Source: Brachycybe producta
Lineage: Eukaryota > Arthropoda > Diplopoda > Playtdesmida > Andrognathidae
Assembly: GCA_036925085.1 (NCBI GenBank)
Contig: JAUPFP010000040.1
Span: 1,023,939 to 1,087,938, forward strand
Length of the DNA stretch: 64,000 nucleotides
Direction: 5' to 3'
A program made the position numbers and the translations under genes. Under the pieces are notes generated by a model. That model did not search any database. It worked only from the letters and a program-made list of their open reading frames with translations, and was not told the DNA's origin. Shown piece after piece: positions 54,988 to 64,000 of the stretch (positions are counted from its first letter, which is position 1; the number at the start of each line of letters is the position of its first letter).

Positions 54988-55805
54988 TAAGGGTCTATGG
55001 CAAGTGTCTATAGGACAAATTTCTATATCCCGTATTTTTTGACTTAAATTTTGATGAAATTTACAACAAAAAATAAGAAATACACACACACAAAAGACAA
55101 ATAATGTGACTTACAAGTGTCTCATACAAAAATATGATCTAATTCTTAAAAAAAGCGCCACCATCCAGATATTAAAACAATAACAACCTGTTGTCATCAT
55201 TTCCTTTGTTTCTACCTTTCATTTTCACCTTTTTTTTAAACTTTGCCCCCCCCCCCCCCTTTAATACCTTTAATGTTCAACCCCTCCCCCCCCTTTCCTA
55301 TTTTTTTTTCTATATAACTTCATTCAAGTGCAGATTTAGATGCGCTTTGATGAATGAGTGATAATTTCTAATGTTTACGCTTTTGAAAACCAAGAGAAAT
55401 TATGCGTATCAAAGTAGCAGTCATTATTTAATGAAAAGCCAAATCGTTCAAATTACAACATAATTAAAGGAGAAGAAGAAGCGAAGGAAGGAGGAGGAGG
55501 AGGAGGAGGAGGAGGAGGAGGATGACTTTGACTTATTCAAAAGGCAAAAAAAAAAAACATCCAGAACTGAAGCGAATCGGAACAAACTTTATTAGACCCG
55601 TTTGTTTGTTTGTTTGTTCCGGTCACAATTCACAAAAAGCAGAAGAAAAAGAAGAAAAAAATATATGAAATAGAAAAAGCTATAAAATTGCTGTCTTTAT
55701 TTAATATTATTCTTTCCATCCCTTATTAAAAATCAATTCTAAAAAAGTCCAGCATCAATGCACATTTCTTTAAGCGCCATCTATGTGCCAAACTTTGAAC
55801 TTCAA
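54988..55805. other. Unassigned sequence with (GGA)n
   Basis: C run near 55246-55258 and a GGA run at about 55489-55521. AAGCGCCATCTATG lies at 55773. No gene recognised. Confidence 0.4.
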
Positions 55806-56232
55806 CATAAATAACATCACAAATCTTCGCACTTTTTTTTTTTCGTCTTTCGAATCTTTTGTACGGAGCCCTGTAAAGGACATGCGAGATTTTAATCCCG
55901 AAATTTCAATGTTTTTCCAGAATCTCGACATTTCGACTTTTAATCTTTTATTCGGCCATTTTAATTATGCCATGTTGCGCGCACCATTACTTTAATAATT
56001 AAACTATTGCTGCCATAAAAGGGCGCTTTCAATAATTTCATTATTAGAATATGGTGCGCGCAACATCGCATAATTAAAAATGGCCGAATAAAAGATTAAA
56101 AGTCGAAATGTCGAGATTCTGAAAAAACATTGAAATTTCGGGATTAAAATCTCGCATGTCCTTTACAGGGCTCCGTACAAAAGATTCGAAAGACGAAAAA
56201 AAAAAAGTGCGAAGATTTGTAATGTTATTTAA
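55806..56232. mobile_element. Family E palindrome with extended arms, about 425 bp
   Basis: From outside in, the left arm has AAATAACATCACAAATCTTC, a T run with CGTCTTTCGAATCTTTTGT, ACGGAGCCCTGTAAAGGACA, TTTTAATCCCGAAATTTCAA, TCTCGACATTTCGACTTTTA, TCGGCCATTTTAATTATGCC and TTGCGCGCACCAT. All of these recur in reverse on the right, ending at GATTTGTAATGTTATTT. Arms are about 190 bp with few mismatches. The centre is GCTGCCATAAAAGGGCGC. Non-coding. Confidence 0.9.
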
Positions 56233-56388
56233 AGCGCCCTCTTATGGCAGCAATAGTTTAATTATTAAAGTAATGGTGCGCGCAACATGGCATAAAGTCG
56301 ACATGTCGAGATTCTGGAAAAAGGCGAAATTTCGAGATTAAAGTCGAAATGTCGAGATGTTAAAAGAAATCTCGCCTGTCCTTTACAT
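56233..56388. mobile_element. Family E fragment, adjoining the palindrome
   Basis: GCGCCCTCTTATGGCAGCAA, TGGTGCGCGCAACATGGCAT, GTCGACATGTCGAGATTCTG and CTCGCCTGTCCTTTACAT are the right half of another E copy. Confidence 0.8.
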
Positions 56389-56545
56389 ATGTTTTTTTAT
56401 TATTAATAATTTAATATTTAATATTATTTCATTTATTTGTATCTTCTTAATGAATAATATAGGGATCTAATATGAAGGATTCGCGAGATTCGAGAACCTT
56501 TTAAAATTTGGATTAGTGAAAATTTAGGATTCGCCCCACCTCTAG
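56389..56545 (-). mobile_element. Family C fragment
   Basis: From the AT palindrome to GGATTCGCCCCACCTCTAG, directly after the E fragment. Confidence 0.8.
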
Positions 56546-57137
56546 ATTATACCCATCAAAATGAAAATCAACAACAACAACAACAAAAAAAACACAGAAT
56601 TAATGTGTAAACAAACATGGCTGCCGCCGGTCTTACAGATCCCTATAATGGGCATTTGGTGAACATTCATTAAACTGATACACAATAATGATCCAATTTT
56701 CATAATAACATTATTAGAATCTAGATTTCTTCAGGGGGAGGATGAGGAGGAGGGTAAAAATAAGCATAAATAATTCATTTGGAGAGAAAGAAAGAGAGAG
56801 AAATAATTATATATATGTTAAGCCAGGTCTGTGTGTGTGTGTGATCTAACGCTGTACAAACAAGGACAAAAACCTTGAAGCACGTCAGAATTTATATAAA
56901 TTTAAATGAATAAATAAACCGCTTTTTGCATGCTATGTTGCACACTCCCCATCCAAGAACCCCATTGATATTAAATTGGAGAGGGGGGAAAAGGTTGGGA
57001 AAGTGTAGAGGGAGGGGGAGAGAGAAACGTGGAGGGGAAAAAAGTGGGAGGGGTGACTGAAATTGAAATGAAAGAAGTAAAAAAAAGGAACAAACGACGC
57101 GCATGCGCACAGTAGCAAAATTAAACTACAGTTTATC
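56546..57137. other. Unassigned sequence
   Basis: (CAA)n run, GA-rich patch and a G-rich patch near 57000. Frames on the minus strand (56892-57271) have no recognisable domain. Confidence 0.4.
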
Positions 57138-57279
57138 ACAGGCAATTGTGCCCAACATTCGAATTTCTTTTGCTCAGCCCTTTTATGAATGTCATCAATT
57201 TCTAATTGGTTTGTTACTTGGTCTGACGTCATAAAAGGGCGGAGGAAACGAAATTCTAGTGATGGGCACAAATGCCTGT
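57138..57279. mobile_element. Family A element, subtype A2, shortened
   Basis: 142 bp with ends ACAGGCAATTGTGCCCAAC and GATGGGCACAAATGCCTGT. The centre is shortened relative to other A2 copies. Flanks CAGTTTATC and GAATTTATG match at 6 of 9. Confidence 0.82.
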
Positions 57280-58450
57280 GAATTTATGACGGGTTACCCC
57301 ACTAGTTATATAATATTTCCTCTTTGGATTTTTTAGGACAAATAGTTTTAGGGCAAAAGTCCCATTAGGGCAAATGTCACACACCCAGTAAAAATATACT
57401 GTTTTAGTTTTTTAAGCCCTAATATAGATCCACCTCTAACTCAAGCTAGTCAATATACAAAATGACTAATTTTCCACTTTGCCATAAAAAATATATACAC
57501 TCATAAAAAGAAAAAAAGAAAACATAATAATCACACAACAACAACAAAAATTGTATATTGATGGCAACTAATGTATCCAAATATGCGTATTCTTTTTATC
57601 CCCGTACCCCCCTCCCATTTACATGTATTTACCCCCCTCTTTTTTCATTTATTTCTCCAATTTCACCCCCCTTTTTCTCTTATATAGAAGAAGTGGGCGG
57701 ATGAATACATAATTTTCATTAAGAGAGAGATTCATTCTCTCAATTCTTCTGAATAGGCAAATAAATAAACACACAAAAAAAACTCTCATGCGTGATAGGA
57801 AAAAAAAAACCCATTCTAGTATTTTGTTGGTCCAAAATTTTGTTTACTCGAGTTATTTTCTTTTGCCATGTTTTTATCGAATATTTTCTCTCTTTTTATA
57901 ACTACTAATCATTTTGTTTTTCTAACCCATCCCCCCCCAAAAAAAAAATGAATAGATGGGGTTGAAAATTTATAAAAAAAAAAATACTGGGGTAAAAAAA
58001 GGTGGGTAAAATGAGGGATGAGATAAAATGTTTTGAGGTTTTTTCACCAGGTTTTTCCGGTGTCTAATTCTAAAAATAAGAAGAAAAAAAGGGGATAAAC
58101 CTTCCAAAAAAAAAAAAAAAAAAAAGGTTCAACCCCCTCTCAACCTTAAGTTAGGGCTAATATTGTAAGGGTAATGTTGGGCCTAACCTAGGGGTTATTG
58201 CCCTCACGGAGAAAGGGATGCAGAAGAGAAGAAAAACACCAGGGAGAGATGTTGTGTGGCATCCAAGTTATACATAGATTTTTTTTTTCAGGGTGAGGTT
58301 TAGAAATTGGCCAAAAAAAAAAAAACTAAAATCAAGAAGAAAAAAAAAAAAAAATTCGAATAAATTACAGTGGAAACCATTTAAAACGAAATGAAAAAAA
58401 TATTAGAAAATTTTTTTTTCGTCTTAAGCGAACTTTGTGTTAAGATGTTT
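57280..58450. other. Unassigned sequence
   Basis: Contains a minus-strand scrap of the CCCTAAA minisatellite (57345-57395, TTTTAGGGCAAAAGTCC), C-rich and A-rich runs. No gene recognised. Confidence 0.42.
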
Positions 58451-58547
58451 TAAAATCTAAAACTGGGTTTACACTAGTCAAGTGAGTCATGTCACAAAAA
58501 TGCTACGAATGAAACTCAAGTGTTTAAACTGGGTCTAAACCCTCTAA
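58451..58547. mobile_element. Foldback element Q2, diverged
   Basis: AACTGGGTTTACACTAGTCA with AGTGAGTCATGTCA, then ACTCAAGTGTTTAAACTGGG: short relative of 36131-36333. Confidence 0.55.
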
Positions 58548-58853
58548 TACCTAATACACACCTGATAGTTTAAACGCAATTAAATAATAAACGTGTTCTA
58601 CAGAGCCCTGTGAAGGGCAAACAAACAATATGTCGTCGAATTCAATTTATTCAGTTAATAATCTGAAAATATTGAGTTAATACTTAAATATAATTCAATA
58701 AACTATTGACAAAATATTGATTTAGTAATTTCAATTTGAAATATTAATAATAAAATTCAATTTTTATTTGGATTCATGGCCTTAACTGGATTCCGTATAA
58801 TTCGCCTAAACACATTTAATTTGAATTCATTTAACTCATGTGTGGACAAGGTT
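58548..58853 (+). mobile_element. Family B element
   Basis: From TACCTAATACACACCTGATA to CATGTGTGGACAAGGTT. Complete. Confidence 0.85.
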
Positions 58854-59038
58854 ATTAGTCGGTTGATCAACAGAATGAATATCAACATTAAAATATCCTG
58901 AAGTAATTGAGCTACCCTTCTAGTTTCTAAAACATTTTCTAGTTAATATTTTAATCTTGAAAAGTCAGAATAATATTATCAGTTGATCATAAACCCTTTT
59001 ATCTTATCCGGTAATTTTTTTTGATTGGTTTTAATTAA

Positions 59039-59477
59039 GAGATGAGACGAATCCTACATTTTCTCGAATCCGGATCCGAAACCTACATTTTCTCGAATCC
59101 GAATCCTAAAAGGTTCTCGAATCCCTCGAATCCTTCATATAATAATCCTATATTATTCATTAAGAAGGTACAAATAAATGAAATAATATTAAATATGAAA
59201 TTATTAATAATAAAAAAACACAGTGTGGCTTCACTCAGGGTCAGGCCACAAGGTGATCCATTGGTGATCCGGATAACCACCAAAATTGCCAACAATCGCC
59301 GGGGGTTTTTTTTTTTGTTAGTGAACACTTCTAAATCATTTTACCAAAGTTTTCAACAGTTTTTTTTTTATAAGTTAGGATTCAAAAGAGACGGAAAAAA
59401 AAGCGCGAAGATTCAAGTTTTCGAATCTCGAATATTTTTCAAGATTCGTAGGATTCGAAGATTCGAATGGCCCATTT
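59039..59477 (+). mobile_element. Family C element, full copy
   Basis: From AAGAGATGAGACGAATCC to GAATGGCCCATTTCTAC. The start is partly duplicated (two CTACATTTTCTCGAATCCG). A 156-codon frame spans it only because stops are scarce in the sequence; other copies are interrupted. Confidence 0.88.
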
Positions 59478-60024
59478 CTACAAAAAATACAAAACACAAC
59501 TTGAATATTTAATTAAAACCGAAAAAAAAAAAACGTTCAATTTTTGAAACTGTGAAAACGTTTTTTTTTTAAAATTACTCTTCTAGTTTCCAACACATAT
59601 TCAATTCCTTCATAAAAGTTGCATCATATAAGGCCATAGAGGCCCTATCCTTGGTCCCTATCATAAGTTGTTGTTGGCAGTTTTATAGGACCATTTTTGT
59701 TGAAGAAAGTTTAAAAAAAGAACCAGTACTTTTCTCCTACAAACGCCTGTTTTTCAAGAGATGAAAAATGGGGGTTAAACTCCAAAGAGAAAGGGGGAGA
59801 GAAAGAAGTGGGGGTAAAAGAGGCTACAGAGACTAGAAAGTATGTTGTTGACGTGGGTGGGGGTTAACACAAGCAACCCTGGCCTAAACACAATCCATTT
59901 TTTTTCCCTTAAAAAGTAAAGTATCAACTCAAGTAAGTGTGAGACAAAAAAAAAGGTCTAAAAATGGAATTTTAGCAGAAAAAAAAAAGCTGCCAGACAT
60001 TTATTTTCAAGAACAAAATTACTT
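59478..60024. other. Unassigned sequence
   Basis: CTTCTAGTTTCCAACACATA at about 59580 is a K-type terminal motif; otherwise nothing recognised. Confidence 0.4.
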
Positions 60025-60326
60025 CTAGGGCTCGGATTTGTGGCCCAAGAGCCAATTGTGAAGTAACCATCCTCCCGTTTAGATAAACCAACAATTATAC
60101 TCTTTTTTTCAATCAAAAACACTAGTTAGAGGCTAGAAATTTCTAGTTGACAACCGATAGTAACCAGACATCTAGCCTCTAACCAACTTTTTTTTTTATT
60201 ATTAGAATAAGCATAATTGCAGTTTTGCTCTAATAATGATGATGATTACTTTACAATTGCAGCCCTTGAGCCACTGATTGAGAAACATTTGCTTTGATAT
60301 TTTGCATAAAAATCCGAGCCCTAATT
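60025..60326. mobile_element. Family F foldback element
   Basis: CTAGGGCTCGGATTTGTGGC on the left (short of the GCAATATC part), inner arms GTTAGAGGCTAGAAA and CATCTAGCCTCTAACC, right end GAGAAACATTTGCTTTGA and CATAAAAATCCGAGCCCT. Confidence 0.85.
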
Positions 60327-60414
60327 AAATTTCCTTTTTCCCAAATTGTAGAACAAAAACTATCTTCTTAAGGTGAGACCATTAGAGGTTTTTTAGTTAT
60401 AAAGGACCTCACTA

Positions 60415-60520
60415 GGGGCCTGTTTCACAAAAGTACAAGTCTTGTAAAACAAGTGAATTCGACGGAGCCCCATAAAGGACAAAACGTCACAACTTATTAC
60501 GAATTAACAATTCGTAATAC
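60415..60520 (-). mobile_element. Family J fragment
   Basis: GGGGCCTGTTTCACAAAAGT, AAGTCTTGTAAAACAAGTGA, ATTCGACGGAGCCCCATAAA, then TTACGAATTAACAATTCGTA, reversed relative to 52250 and 62850. Confidence 0.65.
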
Positions 60521-60625
60521 TGCGCGTTTCCACTACAACAATTAACTGCAGTTAGATTCTATACTGTATAACCAAGGTTATAGTTAACTGCAGATAAGCT
60601 AAAAGTGGTACTGTTGTGTGTTTAC
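60521..60625. mobile_element. Family P short foldback
   Basis: GCGTTTCCACTACAACAATT and AACTGCAGTTAG on the left; TTAACTGCAGATAAGC and TAAAAGTGGTAC on the right. Related to 62306-62402. Confidence 0.5.
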
Positions 60626-60705
60626 ATGTGGCTAAATGATTATGTCACTTCCTGTTAGACAGTTGTGCATTTTCTAAAAGTTTCACTCCTCATTCAGTCA
60701 AAAAT

Positions 60706-60765
60706 TGTTTGTTCTCAATGTCCGCCATGTTGTTTGTTCTCAATGTCCGCCATGTTGTTTGTAGG
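60706..60765 (+). repeat. 25-bp direct duplication
   Basis: GTTCTCAATGTCCGCCATGT plus TGTTT occurs twice in a row at 60711 and 60736, an exact duplicate. Confidence 0.92.
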
Positions 60766-61211
60766 CTAAATTTGTTTAAACCACAGGAAGTGACGTATTT
60801 AACCCCTTAAATAATGTAGTTTAACGAAGTAGACAATTACCTTCCTGGAATGGCAACTTTCTATCTTCTCCTCTGAGGCGGAAGTGCTGACGGAAGCGAG
60901 GCCAGCTCCGTTTGGTGGTATAATCTTTACGTAAAATCTTAGCCAAAGTCTCATTTTGTTTTCTCTTAGACTATTACCATCCTGTAGGTAATAAGTCTTA
61001 AGCTATAACTATACATCCTCGATAGCTACAAAAGGAACTCGTCCTTCAATGTGACATCAGTTCAAAATTCAGTTTATCATATTCCCCGCTAGAGGCGCTG
61101 TTTCGAAAACGACGCCGCATATCTGTCGAACACAAAATTTTCGGAGTTGCCAACTTGCCAGTCCAGGAAGGTAATAGTCTAAGGTTGAACCATATTGTGT
61201 CACTCCAACTC
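60766..61211. other. Unassigned sequence
   Basis: Less repetitive, includes CTAGAGGCGCTGTTTCG at 61089. No gene recognised. Confidence 0.4.
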
Positions 61212-61723
61212 ACTAGCATTAGCCGAATATTGGTATTTTTCATAGCGCATGCGCATTGCCATCTTATCGGTTTATATAGGAAAGTCAATATGTTGAGATA
61301 TTAAATTTATATATTGAGATACCAAGTTTATATATTGAGATACCATCTCAATATATTGGCTTATGTTTGGTTAGTTTAGGTGATGTTAGGTTAGGTATAC
61401 CTAACCAAACCAACCTAACATAACCTCAACCTACCCCAAAGTCAATATATTGAGATACTATCTCAATATATTGACATAGTACGTCAATATATTGAGACCT
61501 GCACTCAAAAAACGCTAAATTAATTTTATTTTATTAATTTTAATTTAATTTTGTTAATTTTCGGCGACTTCCTAGGGCCCCTATATTGAACGTCTCATCG
61601 GCAGTTTCCATTGGTGATCAATAGATGGCGCTGCTAACGCAAATCTGCAATCACTTTCCTATATAAACCGATAAGATGGCAATGCGCATGCGCTATGAAA
61701 AATACCAATCGGCTAATGCTAGT
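61212..61723. mobile_element. 512-bp foldback element with exact 9-bp target duplication
   Basis: Arms of about 75 bp: ACTAGCATTAGCCGAATATT, TTTTCATAGCGCATGCGCAT and CATCTTATCGGTTTATATAG, mirrored on the right. CTCCAACTC stands at both borders (61203-61211 and 61724-61732). The interior has repeated TCAATATATTGAGAT and an inverted GTTAGGTTAGGTATACCTAA segment, plus AGATGGCGCTGCTA at 61624. No coding frame of interest. Confidence 0.92.
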
Positions 61724-62305
61724 CTCCAACTCAGTTAGAGACCTCCAGAAATATATTTTCAAAATATTGTCAAGACTTACCCAAAGATTGTCAAAACAAT
61801 TTTTAAATTTTCAAATAAGTCATTAAAAACCACCAAAAGAAACGTGAAAATGAAGTTACTTTTCCTGAGTCACCAACCGACGCCATTTTATAAATTTCCA
61901 AAAACGAAAGTCTCCCCCCCCCCCATTTTTGTGGCAAAGGTTGTCACCTCACATTTCCAGAATTCCTTAATGAAATATAGGTATTTTCCCTATTCCTATT
62001 CAACTCAATACAACCTTCCATGTGGGGGAATTAATCAAATATTAAATCCAATAGTACTTTGAAATGAAAGTAATGTGAGCTGGTGATCGCAACACAATCA
62101 GAATTCGAAGTAGAAGAGTAGACTTTGGGGGGGGGTTGTTGTCAATGTTTGTTGTTTGGTGGCGCATCTATCTCATAAAGTCCATTTATATAAAAGTGAA
62201 CTGATTTTTAATTTTTTTTTTAAATTATATTAATCACTTATTTAAAATTTTTGGTAATCTTTGAATACTTATTGACAATATTTTGACAAGAAATTCCTGG
62301 ATTTG
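61724..62305. other. Unassigned sequence
   Basis: AT-rich, with a C run near 61914. No gene recognised. Confidence 0.4.
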
Positions 62306-62402
62306 TGCAGAAATTTAACCACATTCGTTTCCACTAGAAAATTAACTGTAATTAACTTTTTTTTTTAAAACTGCAGTTAATTTATTTTTAGTGGAAACGA
62401 GG
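62306..62402. mobile_element. Family P foldback, 97 bp
   Basis: TTCGTTTCCACTAGAAAATT and AACTGTAATTAAC are mirrored by CTGCAGTTAATTTATTTTTA and GTGGAAACGAGG around a short T/A loop. Confidence 0.75.
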
Positions 62403-62849
62403 TATAGATTAAGCAGTTTTTGTTTCTCTCGCAAAAATGTAAAAAAATAGAACAAAAAAAAAACGCGGAAATTGGCAACACTTATTCCCGCCTTCTTTTT
62501 TTTTTTTCCTTCCTTCCTAGTACTCTCTCTCCTTTCTCCTATTTTCCGTCTGTGATATTGACATTGATGTCAACATACCACACACACACTACTAACCCTT
62601 TTTCTCTACTTCCCTCATTTGTAATACTTTCACTCAACTATAGGCTGTGTGTGTGTGCTCCTCTGCTGCACTGCTGCCAACTGACCCATTGACTTGGAAA
62701 ATTAAAACCACCAAGTTACAGAGTGCTTCAAAATGGAAAAGACACCCAATTTAAAATCGTTAAAACCGTTTTCTCAAAGATATAAAATGTTTTGTAATAG
62801 AAGTGAATTCTATGAATAGAGCTAGCTGTAAAGGACCATAACACGTCAC
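62403..62849. other. Unassigned sequence
   Basis: Pyrimidine-rich, with short CA and GT runs. A 90-codon frame (62420-62692) is Ser/Leu/Phe-rich without a recognised domain. Confidence 0.4.
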
Positions 62850-62970
62850 AAATTCACAATTTGTCATTACGATGTAATAACATTGTGGAATTATCAATGC
62901 ATGTCTTGATCAGGGTTCCGTAGAATTCACTTGTCTTACAAGACTTGTATATTTTGAGAAACAGGGCACA
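62850..62970 (+). mobile_element. Family J fragment
   Basis: CAATTTGTCATTACGATGTA, CATGTCTTGATCAGGGTTCC, GTAGAATTCACTTG, TTGAGAAACAGGGC. Same strand as 52250. Confidence 0.65.
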
Positions 62971-63848
62971 TATCGTTTATTCTGTGCGTGTAGCATTAGA
63001 TGGCGCCACAAGCCCTCCTTCTGCTCCCACAAGCTTCACCCCCTCTCCATTTGGACCCTTTCTAGTTTCTAAAACACTTTAAAAGTGTGTACTCATTTTT
63101 TAAATAAGAAATAACCATAGTTCTTCTATTCCATTGTTCTCTTTCATTTCCATATTTCAAAATGGCAGCTTTAGAAACCGTTTTAACCCTTTCTAAACCT
63201 TAACTTTTAAATTCTGTCTTTTAAGTTGTGACACCAGAGGGAGCGCTATAGCATTCTAACTCATCCTGTATAATGTGTTTTATTTCTGTCACGCCTTAAG
63301 CGGCGGCGAACAAACTAAAAAACAAATTATAAACAGGGAGAAAAAAAATACCCCTTTTTTATTTGGTATTGGGAACAACTGAGCGCGTGACAGGCGAGAG
63401 GCGGCCTCACAAAAGTTAACCCTTTAATTCCTGATCTCTCTCTCTCTCTCCTTTACCTATTATAAAGTGGTCGACCTTGACAAGTAAATAGGCAAACCGG
63501 CATATAAAGAAAAGGGGGCGGGGTTCCAAAAAGGGTTTTTTTATTCTTCATCCTAATTCTTCTTATGTCAACTAAGAAGTTTGTTGTAAAATACAAGCAA
63601 TTTATATACTGAATTGGTGCCAAGAGGGTTATTTTTCCTTTCAATTTGTAAAACGTTTTTTTTTGTAACAATAAAAAAATATGTTATTGTTATTTTGGCT
63701 CAAATTCAAGAAACAAACGTAACAGTAATTCCAAAAAAACGTTGTAGATACCAACATTTAAATTTTTCAAGAGATAGGAAAAACCAAATTTGCTACTAAA
63801 CCAAATTACAATAAATGGCATAAAATATTGTAATACAATTTACAAGAA
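62971..63848. other. Unassigned sequence
   Basis: TTAGATGGCGCCACAAG at 62997, a K-type end TTTCTAGTTTCTAAAACACT at about 63059, GAGGGAGCGCTATAG at 63237, and a CT run near 63437. No gene recognised. Confidence 0.4.
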
Positions 63849-64000
63849 GCTAGTACACACCTGATAATTTAAATGCATTTAAATAATAAATGTGTTCTAC
63901 AGAGCCCCGTGAAGGACAAACAAATAATATGTCGAATTCAATTTATTCAGTTAATAATCTGAAAAATATTGAGTTAATACTTAAATATAATAAATAAACT
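63849..64000 (+). mobile_element. Family B element, cut by window end
   Basis: CTAGTACACACCTGATAATT, AAATAATAAATGTGTTCTAC and ACAGAGCCCCGTGAAGGACA match the left half of B copies. The right half lies outside the window. Confidence 0.85.

Noticed and set aside
59042-59512. 156-codon frame
   Set aside because: It lies within a full-length C element; other C copies have stops and frame shifts in the same place, and no domain is recognisable.

Overview
The window reads as non-coding DNA from a repeat-rich, AT-rich animal nuclear genome, most likely an invertebrate. There are long homopolymer and CT/GA tracts, dozens of short interspersed inverted-repeat elements, several minisatellites, and no operon-like or densely coding stretch. 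The only protein-coding relic I recognise is a 5'-truncated non-LTR retrotransposon reverse transcriptase C-terminus (minus strand, about 35142-35650). Its family (CR1/L2/Jockey-like) is widespread in metazoans, so it does not name the species. The longest open frames (230-238 codons, 1331-2126) are artefacts of a 20-bp minisatellite that is open in three frames.

Most of the recognisable sequence belongs to families of short non-autonomous DNA transposons, given letters here. A: about 200-bp foldback elements with 8-10 bp target duplications (about 18 copies). B: about 305-bp elements ending TACCTTGTACACA with TAA/TTA duplications (11 copies). C: about 430-bp 'ATTCGAATCC' elements (15 copies or fragments, several in head-to-head pairs). 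D: 0.6-1 kb palindromes (4). E: palindromes with GCGCGCAACAT arms (3). F: about 300-bp foldbacks with AGAGGCTAG arms (8). G: GC-richer elements with TTA/TAA duplications (2). I: TTAA-flanked elements (3). J, K, L, M, O, P and Q have two or three copies each, and there are several singletons. Almost all are inferred to be moved by transposases encoded elsewhere.

Layout: 1-3.3 kb holds two minisatellites. 3.3-7.1 kb holds C, K, B and G elements. 9.0-9.8 kb is a tandem array of about 152 bp whose units each start with a GCGCCACCTAGTG-like motif. 12.0-12.5 kb is almost pure A/T. 16.4-18.5 kb is a B/B inverted pair followed by a 970-bp palindrome. 21-28 kb carries A, C, I and hAT-like elements. 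28.8-30.2 kb is a 1.4-kb minisatellite whose unit changes stepwise. 31.7-36 kb holds B copies, one of them split by the retrotransposon. 36-46 kb is the densest part and includes a four-level nest at 41.5-43.5 kb (A in M in G in F). 46-64 kb has more A-F copies, the E palindrome at 55.8-56.2 kb, a tRNA-like SINE head at 51.84 kb and a 512-bp foldback at 61.2-61.7 kb.

No intact gene, rRNA, functional tRNA, CRISPR array or bacterial feature is supported. Family assignments come from reading terminal repeats and target duplications by eye. Boundaries are good to a few bases where a duplication is quoted and to about 10-20 bases elsewhere.
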